64,000 nt of DNA from Lucifuga dentata (lineage: Eukaryota > Chordata > Actinopteri > Ophidiiformes > Bythitidae): contig VXCM01000469.1 in the NCBI GenBank assembly GCA_014773175.1, positions 248,001-312,000 on the forward strand. Reading direction: 5' to 3'. A model generated the notes under the pieces. That model worked only from the letters and a program-made list of their open reading frames with translations. It was not told the origin of the DNA and searched no databases. This document shows, piece by piece, positions 1-9,306 of this stretch. The first letter of the stretch is position 1. Every line of letters begins with the position of its first letter. Position numbers and translations under genes: made by a program.

Positions 1-1035
1 AGTCCTTTATTTGATAAATGTGGTGTAATAAAACAATGAAACTAATAAGTGAAACAGTATTTTCCTTTCACATATGCAAAGCACAATGCATTGTGCCCAC
101 AGATTCATTGGGGATGGCTTCCATACATCATGAGATGAGGATCATGGTCTGTTTGTTCTGTCAGTGGTTCACTGTAGTTATTTTGGGCAAAACTGTGAAA
201 CCATATTTCCCTCAAACATGAGGAAAACACATTTGGAAATGAAACTTAATAGCATTTGAGTTTTGATTTTAATCATGCTGATAGACCGAGTGTTTGACTA
301 ATGATAATGATCAAATAATAACATGATCGCCAACATTAACGAGGAAGACCATTATAGTCATCAGAAGATATGCTGCAATGTGATACATGGTTGGTGATGT
401 AGGGAACCCCATTTCCTCTATGGGAAGGTCAAAGGTCAGGGGCAATTTTAAAAAAACATTTAAAAAATTGGAAGAAATTCATATTTACTTTGTGCATACT
501 TATAACATAGCTGCTCTTGGATTGTGGCAAGTTTATAGCAAACAAACATATAATAGAAGTTTTTTCGGTAGGATTTGCCCATTGACCTATATGCAACAAT
601 TGAGTACCTTGTAGTAAAAAATAATAAGGAAAGTTATAAAAATATATCAGAAGACATATTTTCATCATTAAAACGAGATAGGCTGCTTAGGTAGAAATAC
701 AATACAGTACAATACATATTGGTTTGCATTAAAACATTGTAAAAATAAATAAATAAATGAAAGCATTGCATCCTTTTGCCAAGTTCATTTTGCAAAGTTT
801 AAAAAATTATTTAAATATTTTAACAACTTTACAGCAACACTTTGCATTGTTACTACAGAGTTTACTGTGCTATTCTGGTGTTAATTTTAATTTCACAAAC
901 GTCTGTGATTATGGACAATTTTAAGAACACTTGTGTTGAAATTAACCTGAGCTAAAGCTAAAATATGATTTTAAAGTGAGTTTTTGAGGGAAACTTCAGT
1001 TTTCTGGGTGGGCTTAAGTTGTACCTCATTTCCTC

Positions 1036-1063
1036 CGCGCGCGCGCGCGCACACGCACGCACG

Positions 1064-1112
<49 letters not shown>
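1036..1112. repeat. Alternating CG/CA microsatellite (Z-DNA-prone)
   Basis: A run of CG dinucleotides passes into mixed CG/CA units and then pure CA. The 77 nt alternate strictly between pyrimidine and purine, the sequence class that most readily adopts Z-DNA. It ends about 520 bp upstream of the exon 1A start codon. Peptides rich in Thr-His translated through it are artefacts. Confidence 0.9.
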
Positions 1113-1113
<1 letters not shown>

Positions 1114-1181
1114 GATGGGATCCCAGGGTGGAAGACATCATCAGGCGGACCAGAGGGTTGCAGGAGCCGGTAGCGTCATCC

Positions 1182-1304
1182 CTGAATGGGCGGCGCACTG
1201 ACCGAGCACGGAGGGTGTTTTCCAGCTTTAAAAGCACCAGAGNCTGAATGGGCGGCGCACTGACCGAGCACGGAGGGTGTTTTCCAGCTTTAAAAGCACC
1301 AGAG
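1182..1304. repeat. 61-bp exact duplication around a single N (assembly overlap)
   Basis: Positions 1182-1242 and 1244-1304 are identical and separated only by N at 1243. The same arrangement recurs at four other places in the window, so this is best read as two contig ends that overlap but were not merged. The true genome probably has one copy. The repeated unit includes a TTTTCC followed by TTTAAAAG, so the presumed promoter elements are counted twice here. Confidence 0.85.
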
Positions 1305-1632
1305 CCGGCCCCTCTGACAAACCGCGCTGCGTCACTGACCTGGGGAGACTCTTGCAAACCTTAATTAGAAAAAAGAGATCCAAACTCACCTTTACCATCT
1401 CTCCCCTTATCAACCCTTCCTGCGCTGGTCTCCAAATCCAGCCTGTTTTCAGACCATCTTTATTCGCACTCTCCATCCGCAGTTACCAAGTTGTGCACCC
1501 GCTTTGTTCTAATTGCATCACGAGTTATGCTTTTATTTGATGGTGTATGAAGTATCGCTTACATACTGTCATCAGTAAAATCGGTGCTCGTTGCAGTCTG
1601 TTAACCAGGAAAAGTTGCGCGTCGCTTGTTGA
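1305..1632 (+). promoter_or_regulatory. nfatc1: Presumed P1 promoter / 5'UTR of nfatc1 alpha
   Basis: Inferred from position directly upstream of exon 1A. Visible elements are a TTTAAAA box just upstream at about 1290 with an adjacent TTTTCC (reverse of the NFAT core GGAAAA), and another GGAAAA at about 1608. In mammals the inducible P1 promoter is bound by NFAT itself and drives the alpha isoforms. No transcription start can be fixed from sequence alone, so the limits are approximate. Confidence 0.4.
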
Positions 1633-1753
1633 ATGCAGGATACATTCTGCCTGAGCGTCAAGCCCAAGTTCAGCTTCGGAGTAGCAGCCGGGAAGCAGCG
1701 GAGACTCCAGCTTCTCACCTCTCTAACCTCCGACATGAAGTCTGCTGAAGAAG
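1633..1753 (+). CDS. nfatc1: nfatc1 exon 1A (alpha N-terminus)
   Basis: This is the first coding exon of the long alpha form, giving residues 1-40 plus one base of codon 41. The frame begins MQDTFCLSVKPKF and ends MKSAEE. The MKSAEE motif also occurs in human NFATC1 just before the exon junction, which identifies the exon. A TGA lies in frame immediately before the ATG (1630-1632), so this is the first usable start in the frame. The ATG has a poor context (T at -3, C at +4), whereas the internal ATG at 1735 (M35 of MKSAEE) has G at -3, so leaky scanning is possible. The exon ends in phase 1 at a GTAATA donor and joins exon 2 to give Asp41. In the family this segment contributes an N-terminal activation domain. 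Confidence 0.88.
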
Positions 1754-2942
1754 GTAATAAATATACACTGAAATAGATTCCTTTCGGCTTATTTTTCATG
1801 TTTCAACCTGCCTCGTTTATGAACTTGATCCCTTCGCTGCACTCTGCTGATTTTATGCAGACAGTGTTTGCAGCTAATGGAAATAGGCAGCGACCTTGTG
1901 CACTTACAGCAGAGAGCGTGTGGTAAATTGAGAGAAGAGGTCTCAGTTTACTAAAACATGAATTATACTGTGCTACCGTTGCCATATGTTATTTTTAAAA
2001 ACCCTTACAAACTCGCCTTTAAATTTATTTGGACAAAATTGCAGCTCATGACTTTCAGACAATATAATATAATTTATTCAGTATGATAAATTATTACAAA
2101 TAAGTCACCAAACCTCCAGCTTTGTCCTAAATACTGATGTGATTTTTTTAGTAGATCTGGTTCCATATGGTTCCTTTTTTTTTTTAAAGTTTTGCTCTGC
2201 ATTAGGATCAAATTTGCACTAACTCAGGAAAAGTATAGTGAGTGTCATGCCCATGTGGTTTTATGTACAGACCATTTGGTGTCTCCAGCTGTCTTTGCAG
2301 GTGCTCCTCATCAGTGTGTGCATGAACTTCAAGGCTGAGGGTTACATGTTGCTGTCACCTGCACTGCATATTCTAGCACCTTGTTAGGGAAGACGAAGGT
2401 TTCCTGTTGAATAGTTTGGCATATAAGATGCTTGTCAACTATAAATTATTATAATGATGATAATAATATGGTAGGTTTTTGTTACGTAGGGAGTTCATAG
2501 GTCAGGGTCAAGTACAAAACAACTTCAAGGTTTGCATTCATTGTCTTGCATAGAGGCATTGATGTTTTAGCCTGGGTTTACTATTTAAAGCACAGTCTCG
2601 TTAGCACTCTCTCTTTCTCCCTCCCTCTCTGTTTCTCTGTCCCGCTCTCTCTCTCATGGAAGCAGACTTTGGTCCATCAGAAGTCATTGATACTGTCTTC
2701 TCTTAATTCACAGAGTCTTCCATTACTGATGTCACTGGCTGATTGTGGATTTGGGAATTTCATTTTGTCTTTGAGGTTTCAGTCAGACAGTTGCAGGCTG
2801 CATTATTATTCATTTCAGTCCCTCAGTCCTAAGCCTTATAATTGGTAACAGACGTGTGTGTATGTGTGTCTCAGAGAGAGAGCTCTGATCTGTCTCTGCT
2901 CAGGGAGATTGGGTAGTTTGCTTGACAAGAAGACCCGCTTAA

Positions 2943-2943
<1 letters not shown>

Positions 2944-2973
<30 letters not shown>
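2944..2973. repeat. (CA)n microsatellite
   Basis: An uninterrupted CA run of about 30 nt in intron 1. A shorter one follows at about 3024-3039. Confidence 0.9.
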
Positions 2974-2977
<4 letters not shown>

Positions 2978-3539
2978 GTTTCAATAGTATGCCAGTGTCT
3001 GCTTTATTATTACATAAACTCAGACACACACACACACACTATGCTGGTGTTTTGCCACAACTTAGTCAGCCATGTGCGATAAGTGGCCCTTTGATTCTTA
3101 GTTCCAGAGGCTGCAGATGACTTCTGTGGGCGACCACCTATCTCTCCCTGAGGTCCCGTCAGTCTGAACCCAGCACAGACCACAATCCTGTGGATAAACC
3201 CATCCATTCTTTAGTCACGCTGGTTTGGTTGTGGGGAGAGAGTGTTTTGATCATGATAGAATAATTGAGAAAAATTGTGGAGGACAGGCAAAGCACACTA
3301 TAATCTATGTGATAGTCGATGCTTACACCACATTTTGAAAGAACTAAGCAAACCATTGTAGAACCTTTGAGAGAGTGAATTGTTTTATTTTTCTTTCATT
3401 TATGTCAAGAAGATGCATGTGACCCGCAAAAGCAAAGTTTCAAGATCCTGCTTCACACGAGTGAAAGCCCCAATGTGTGTGAGTGGGTGTTAGAAGAAAT
3501 TGTGTTACAGCACAGTGTGCAGAACACACTTTCACAAGG

Positions 3540-3726
3540 GGAAAAAAATATATAAAGAAAAAAATACCAGCTGCAGCCTAAAGCAAGTCAGTCGGGCCTG
3601 AAGTCAGGAGGTGTGTCACACCGGGTGGAGTGGGCAGGAGATTATCATCTGTTCAACACTAGAAGAGGGAAAACCAGAAGAGAAAAGTATCAGAAGAGTC
3701 AGAGGTTCTTAATCGTTCAGGCAGAG
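3540..3726 (+). promoter_or_regulatory. nfatc1: Presumed P2 promoter of nfatc1 beta
   Basis: Lies directly upstream of alternative exon 1B. It contains a TATA-like TATATAAAG at about 3549-3557, a 13-nt palindrome GGTGTGTCACACC at 3610-3622 resembling paired T-box half-sites, and an E-box-like CATCTG near 3646. The assignment rests on position and on the known two-promoter organisation of NFATC1; no transcription start is visible. Confidence 0.35.
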
Positions 3727-3811
3727 ATGAGTTTCCATCACGAAGAGCAAGAATTTGACTTCAGTTATGTGTTTGAGTACAGCCAAGGTGTGCAGCAGGG
3801 GACTGAGAGAG
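3727..3811 (+). CDS. nfatc1: nfatc1 exon 1B (beta N-terminus)
   Basis: Alternative first coding exon. The frame begins MSFHHEEQEFDFSYVFEY and runs 28 codons plus one base before a GTGGGT donor. Human NFATC1 beta forms begin with a short exon containing DQEFDFEFLFEF, and the EQEFDF and following aromatic/acidic pattern match it clearly. The exon ends in phase 1, exactly like exon 1A, so either can splice to exon 2 and give Asp at the junction. In mammals this exon is driven by the second promoter P2. The peptide replaces the 40-residue alpha N-terminus. No other ATG precedes it in frame back to at least 3613. Confidence 0.85.
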
Positions 3812-4963
3812 GTGGGTACAGACAGCCGTGCAGAATTTCTGCCCTATTCTGACTAAAGAAACTGCTGTTCTCTGGAATTATGGTGAAAATGTCTTTACAG
3901 GTGTGAGTGTGTATATGCATGTATGTGAACGTAAATATGTGTTTTGGTTGATTTAGGGGAGGACACTTTTTTTTTTTTAATTTGTGCACAGTAATCTTCA
4001 TTTTCAAGTAAAGAAATGTAAGGATGGAAAAAGTGTATTCAAGCTGGATTTTTTGTGATATGTTTTGATAATAGCCCTGATTATCATTAGGTGTCTATAA
4101 GTTAAAGTTATCAAAGCTTCATTGAACTTGTTATATATTGACTTGTTGCCTGATACACACAGCATAACCACCTCTGAAAATAGACTGCTGTAAACTAATT
4201 TTAGCTGGCCTACCCACATATTTGGCGTTGTGTGACGGATTCATCATTTCATGTGATGCAGAGCGTTGTGGTTAGCAAATATAGCATCAAGGGGAATGCC
4301 CTTTGTTGGTTTTCAAACTGAATGATATTCATTTTGTGACCACTTTTAACCCCAATGACATTATCAATGAACGGTAGATATGAGGTTTACAATTCTTAAG
4401 AGCAGCCAGCCACAAGCCTAAATGAAGATTCATACCAGCTCTGTGTTTCCTGTAACTGGCTTTGTGTGCCATTGCACTTATCTTTGTGTGATTTCTTTGC
4501 TGCTTTGTTGTGTGTGTATCATGGATCCATGTGTAATGCTGCAGCAAACTCTCTTTGACTTAATCACATGCTCAGGGCGATGCAAGAGTGCTGTCAGTTT
4601 TCCACAGGGGAGGGCCTAATTCACTCAGTGAGTGATGCAATCAATCAAATAAAGCATCCATCAGCGCTGTTGGAGGAGCTCCTGTAGAGTACATATGACA
4701 GCAGGAAGTGCCAAATAGAGTCTAAGAAGAACAAATCAGACAAACTGAATGTCTGTGCAACTTGTGAGTACTCAGCAACCACAAACAGGAACTCTGCTTT
4801 GAGATGATTGTTAAGCTCCTCCAGATGTTCATATTAAAGAAGTGAGGCAGGACAGATTGGTAAGATTTGTGTAGGGGTATTGTTCTAAAATGTAATCATA
4901 ATGTATTACAACTGTAGTGCAAACTGTCTGAGCACTTTGTAGTGTCATGTAGTCATATATTAC

Positions 4964-5620
4964 ATTAGAGCTCGACCGATATAACAGAGAAGCCAATATT
5001 TTTGGCTGATATTGGCCAAATTTTTTGATTAGCCCATACACATATCTATATAGATATATATATATATATATATCTATATATATATATATATATAAATTAA
5101 TTAGTTACATTAATTTCATGTATTTTTGTCATTTGCTGTGCAATGAATTGCAAAACAGTGTATTGTTTTTTTTTTTGTTGGTTTTTTTTTTTAAGTCTGG
5201 GGGTGGCCTCAAATGTCTGGCCTATAGTGTATATATACATAAATACTCACACACATACACATATACATACACATGTATATATAGGAAGATATGCAAAAAG
5301 AAGAAAATACCCACATAAAAGATTTTGTCACCATACTGTATGTCCTTATTTCATTCTTAGTGTGTTGTATTTGTATTTATTTGTACTTCAGTATTTATTG
5401 TTCATTTGATTTTCAACAAAATTTACTGGTCATAACTTAGTATGTAAAATGTTAGTGTAATTTTAAAAATCTTATTGTTGAGCTGTAATATGTCCTGATT
5501 TAATACCTAAATTTGCAGGATTCTTGCAAAAATATTTCTTTATGTTAGGGGTCTATGTATTTAAAAAACAAATATTTGCTGATATGTCATTATCAGAATT
5601 ATTTTATTTGTGCTGGTCTC
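4964..5620. mobile_element. Possible degenerate DNA-transposon relic
   Basis: It begins with a motif (AGAGCTCGACCGATAT) that I recall as the end of an abundant vertebrate/fish repeat, followed by 'gctgatattggcc'. A further similar piece ('ctgatatgtcattatcag') occurs at about 5579-5600. The middle is a TA-rich tract and T-rich sequence. Ends are not defined and no terminal inverted repeat was confirmed. Confidence 0.3.
5042..5094. repeat. TA/TATC-rich microsatellite
   Basis: A TATCTATA-type tract passing into a pure TA run in intron 1, about 580 bp upstream of exon 2. Confidence 0.85.
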
Positions 5621-5676
5621 AAGCCTTGGAATGATAGAATTATCAGTTATACATTTAAAATCCTTCTTTTTTTCAG

Positions 5677-6865
5677 ATGCGTACTGCTACACACCAAATG
5701 TCAGCCTGTCCCTTCCTCTGGGCATGGGAAACCCCTGTCTGGCCACCCAGTACCACACCTTACAGTCCAGCCCCATCATCTCAGTTTCCTCTTGCCACCA
5801 GACAGGCTACAGCACCCAAAATGAGAACCATGCAGCTCCAGGTTATTACGTGCCACACGGCCTGAGACCCAATGGGGCTCCAGCCCTGGAAAGCCCCCGT
5901 ATCGAGATCACTGCATACAGCCAGTATCCTGAGGAGGAAGTAGAAGAGAGCAGCAGTGAGGATCACATCATCAAAAGAGGGGTTAACTCCATTGTGACGC
6001 TGACCCTGCCCAACGCAGATGGCTACCGTGATCCCAGCTGCCTCAGCCCCGCAAGTAGCATTTCCTCACGCAGTTGTAACTCTGAAGCTTCCTCCTACGA
6101 GTCTGGCTTCTACAACTATGACAACTCCCCGCAGAATTCCCCCTGGCAGTCTCCCTGTGTGTCTCCCAAAGGCTCAGCATCACTCCTGTCCTGCCCACAT
6201 GCCAGAGGCCCGGCGGCATCCCCTCACAATTCACCCTCCACCTCCCCACAGATCGGGGCAATGGCTGAGGAGGGCTGGCCGTCTCAACTGCGTGGCTCCA
6301 GGCCTAACTCCCCTTCTTGCAGTGGAGGTGGCAGTGGTAATGGTGGCAGTGGTAATGGTGGCGGCGGCGGCGGTGGTATGGGGAAGAGGAAGTATAGTTT
6401 CAATGGCACCACATATCGCCAGACATCATGTTCACCTAACCAGTCTCCCATCCCATCCCCACACTGCTCCCCGAGGGTCAGTGTCACAGACGAGAATTGG
6501 CTGGCAAACACCAACCAGTACACCAACTCTGCCATCGTTGCCGCCATCAACGCTCTTACCACAGATGGAGTGGTAGACCTGGGGGAGGGAATCCCAATCA
6601 AGGCTCGGAAGACCATGTTGGACCACACCCCCACCATGAGCCTGAAGATGGAGCCAGGCGGTNAGGCTCGGAAGACCATGTTGGACCACACCCCCACCAT
6701 GAGCCTGAAGATGGAGCCAGGCGGTGAAGAGCTAGGTCCAGACGGGGAGCTGTGCCATGAGGACTATGCCTCCCGCCTGGCACTCAAGAAGGAGGCCTAC
6801 TGTGGAGGATTCCTGGATGTGCCCCAGCACCCATACTCCTGGTCTAAGCCCAAGCCTTACCTCAG
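5677..6865 (+). CDS. nfatc1: nfatc1 exon 2 (calcineurin-regulatory domain)
   Basis: The largest exon, beginning after TTTCAG and ending in phase 2 at CTCAG|GTAGGT; it encodes residues 41-415 after artefact removal. In order: the PxIxIT calcineurin site SPRIEIT (5892-5912, residues 113-119); the serine-rich region with SPASS.SSRSCNSEASSYES; several SP motifs (SPWQSPCVSPK, SPHNSPSTSP); a Gly/Ser/Asn-rich stretch (residues 256-274); the nuclear localisation signal KRKYS (KRK 277-279); the third SP block ending SPRVSVTDENWL; a SUMO-type LKME (K364); and the LxVP calcineurin site LDVP (6813-6824) in VPQHPYSWSKPKP. In the family, phosphorylation of the Ser/SP blocks hides the NLS until calcineurin removes it. 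A 63-nt in-frame artefact (6601-6663 region) adds 21 residues to any naive translation. Confidence 0.95.
6601..6725. repeat. nfatc1: 62-bp exact duplication around a single N inside exon 2
   Basis: Positions 6601-6662 and 6664-6725 are identical, with N at 6663. Unit plus N is 63 nt, so the frame survives by chance and the translation shows ARKTMLDHTPTMSLKMEPGG twice with one unknown residue between. Human NFATC1 has this segment once. It is almost certainly an unmerged contig overlap, not a protein repeat. Confidence 0.9.
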
Positions 6866-8627
6866 GTAGGTGGAGCTGCTCTGGCTTCTGCTGTGTCAGA
6901 GCTGGACTTAGTAACCTGCAGTTAGACATACAATATTTCAAGATGAAAGAAAGCTTAAAGTTGACTGAATTTGTCACTGTAAAAAACAACAGCTGTCTTG
7001 CCTCTAAGTTGCCTTGAAAAAAATAATTGCATAGCACCGCTACCATACCCAGCTGTTGTCTTTTCTATACCAAATTTAGTGTTGTTTATTTATCGTAAGG
7101 ACAAGATTGTTTTAGTTTTTAAGCTTCAAAGCCCATATCAAAAAGACAGAAATAAAAGTTGCACGCTCGTCTTATCCAAAAGAGTTCTCTTTGAAGATCA
7201 AAACAATTTCATAAATCACATTTTGCAGGGAAGAGATGCCCAGCATGTGTGCTTCTGTTGCTATAACAATCTACACACAAAAATAAACTCGCACACTTAC
7301 ACAAAGACATATTCTCACACACAAACAGCTATATCATTGATTTTTGACTTTTGAGCAAATTTTTTTCAATTCATGGCATTTTTTTCCAAGCCAATAACAC
7401 ACTTTCCTGTTGGAAATCAAGTGTTTGATTTAGATAGTGAGCAACAGGAAGTAATGGTGACAGGCCTGGCTGAAGGGGAAGCAGTCTGTGGGTTAATCAG
7501 TCGGCTTGCTGCTCTGCTGTGTCGCACCGCCAGCCCATCTCTTTCTATGCAGCTAACGTGATGTCATGCACTGACGATGCAGATAAAACCCTGCGGGGGA
7601 AATCAGTTCGTGTTGGGTCAACAAACAGCCTGTAAGCCCCACGAAGATGCCAGAGATTGGTTTCTGGAGAGCCACCCTTCAGGTCAGGGGTTCTGCGTTT
7701 ACCAGGCATCCGGCACAGAGAATTATTGTCTTGCACGTGTTTGTTTTGGTTTGGATATCTCCACGGTATTCACATGGGAAGCTCTGACTCTCCATATCCA
7801 GAACAATGATGTTAAAGGAGGCCAGCTGTAGCTCTGAGAAAGAGATACCGTGCTCTGAGGCAGGGTGTGCTACTGACCCTGCTCCATTGTCTTAAATGCT
7901 AATGTGGCTGAGCCGTATAATTTTACAGTTATCAATTGGGAATGATACGTTTATCAAAGAATGGGCTCATCCCATGTGTGTGAGGATTGTTATTGTGCCC
8001 TAGAAATGTCTCTCCTTTGTCTGTCTGTCACTCTCACCACCTGTCACACCATAATACAAAACATACTGTACTCTAACCAGGGCACATTCGTCTCTCATTT
8101 ATTGTTCATATACAGGAACACTAATTATGACCCAGACCTAAGGAATTACACACGTCAGCGAATTACTTCAATTGATTAGATTATAGACCATGATGAAATG
8201 GACAAGGATCAAGCAAGCTGGGTTACACAAAGTGCCCTTAATTTAGGGATAATTTAAAGCAAGTTAAGGTCTTTTTTGATTTAAATTTCCTGGGTAGAGA
8301 TGCAACCACAGAAAAATGCAGACTCTCAAATGCAACTATAATAGAACAGAATCAAATAAAATAAGAGAAAAACAAGAGAGTACAGAAAAGACAGACATTT
8401 TGTCAGCATGTTTTCTCTCAAAACATTGTAAAACACAGAACCTCCTGTTTTTATCAGGAAAGAACAAGCAGACGTTTGGTGTTTAGCACAGAAAATGTCA
8501 AAGCTTCCACTGACTGGTCAAGTTGGATTCAGTACTATGTTCTGTGGATTGGTGGTAGAGTTTAGCAAAACAAAAAATTAGGAATTATCATTGACTCAGT
8601 AACAACCAACGTGTCATATTATTGCAG
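6866..8627 (+). other. nfatc1: nfatc1 intron 2
   Basis: GT-AG intron from GTAGGT to ATTGCAG. I see no gene, RNA gene or clear mobile element in it; short open frames here lack codon character. Confidence 0.8.
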
Positions 8628-8787
8628 CCCAGCTCTGCCAGCTCTTGATTGGCAGCTTCCATCCTGCTCCGGCCCATACAGTCTACAGATTGAGGTGCAG
8701 CCAAAGTCCCATCACAGGGCCCACTATGAGACTGAGGGCAGCCGTGGGGCAGTGAAGGCTTTGTCTGGAGGTCACCCTGTAGTACAG
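8628..8787 (+). CDS. nfatc1: nfatc1 exon 3 (start of Rel-homology DNA-binding region)
   Basis: Encodes residues 416-469, beginning [13 protein letters not shown] and ending GGHPVVQ. It contains the DNA recognition loop [15 protein letters not shown], in which the Arg, Tyr, Glu and Arg spaced three residues apart are the base and backbone contacts known from NFAT-DNA structures; all are present. IEVQPKSHH just before it is also a family signature. It completes the AG|C serine codon from exon 2 and ends in phase 0 at CAG|GTATGT. Confidence 0.95.
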
Positions 8788-8845
8788 GTATGTCACTAAG
8801 ACACACTACAGAACTTGATCCCCAATTCAGATTTTTTTTAATCTA

Positions 8846-9306
8846 CAGTGGTGGGGTCCAAAAGTCTGAGACCACATAGAAAATCTGTGATGTTTTCCAT
8901 GTAAATCTGGAAATAATNTGGGGTCCAAAAGTCTGAGACCACATAGAAAATCTGTGATGTTTTCCATGTAAATCTGGAAATAATAAGAAAGTCTGACATC
9001 ACAAGAAACTCTTTGGAACATTGTCAAATTATGCTGGGATAGCTTGGCTCATCAGGTTTTGCACAAACTTGTGGAGTTCATGCCAGCTCCAGTGCATGCT
9101 GTCAAAGCAGTGTTAAAGCAAAAGGGGGGGGGGCATACAAAATACTAAGATATTATGAAATTCATGTACATTTTTCAAAGATTCAACTTTTCATTCAAAT
9201 TGTTAAGATGATATTATGATTGATAGTGAAAAATCTTGTATTAAATTCAAAAAGAATGCAAAATAGAAGCATTTTCATAGCGATCTCAGACTTTTGGACC
9301 CCATTG
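8846..9306. mobile_element. Tc1-like MITE (non-autonomous)
   Basis: The left end reads CAGTGGTGGGGTCC and the right end, reversed, CAATGGGGTCC; both continue through GGGGTCCAAAAGTCTGAGA, giving a terminal inverted repeat of about 25 bp. Both ends are flanked by TA (8844-8845 and 9307-9308), the target duplication of Tc1/mariner elements. The interior is AT-rich with no transposase frame. The left part contains an exact 66-bp duplication around N at 8918, probably artefactual, so the real element is about 394 bp. Confidence 0.88.
8852..8984. repeat. 66-bp exact duplication around a single N
   Basis: 8852-8917 equals 8919-8984 with N at 8918, inside the left end of the Tc1-like MITE. It matches the window-wide pattern of unmerged contig overlaps. 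Confidence 0.85.

Larger units (their letters stand above)
1..1632. other. 5' upstream region of nfatc1
   Basis: This stretch is mostly AT-rich and I see no supported gene in it from 1 to about 1035. From 1036 there is an alternating CG/CA tract. From about 1115 to 1632 the sequence is more GC- and CpG-rich, as expected of a promoter and 5' untranslated region. An exact 61-bp duplication around a single N (1182-1304) lies here and is probably an assembly artefact. Short reading frames in this stretch are either low-complexity or lack codon-like character. Confidence 0.6.
1754..5676 (+). other. nfatc1: nfatc1 intron 1 (contains P2 and alternative exon 1B)
   Basis: GT-AG intron of the alpha transcript, from the GTAATA donor to the TTTTTTTCAG acceptor. 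It contains the alternative first exon at 3727-3811, CA repeats near 2944 and 3024, a TA-rich tract near 5042-5094, and a stretch at about 4964-5620 that resembles a degenerate fish transposon. In mouse the equivalent intron holds an autoregulated endocardial enhancer; I cannot identify the counterpart here by sequence alone. Confidence 0.75.

Noticed and set aside
971..1357. Open frames rich in Thr-His or Val-Cys around 1000-1250
   Set aside because: They are translations of the CG/CA microsatellite and of the duplicated segment around N at 1243.
6019..6700. Long open frames overlapping exon 2 in other frames, including a 138-codon minus-strand one
   Set aside because: Exon 2 is GC-rich and low in stops; the frame that matches NFATC1 explains it, and the others show no family resemblance.
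6601..6725. A 21-residue in-frame tandem repeat in the NFATc1 regulatory domain
   Set aside because: Exact nucleotide identity with a lone N between copies, repeated elsewhere in non-coding sequence, indicates an assembly overlap.
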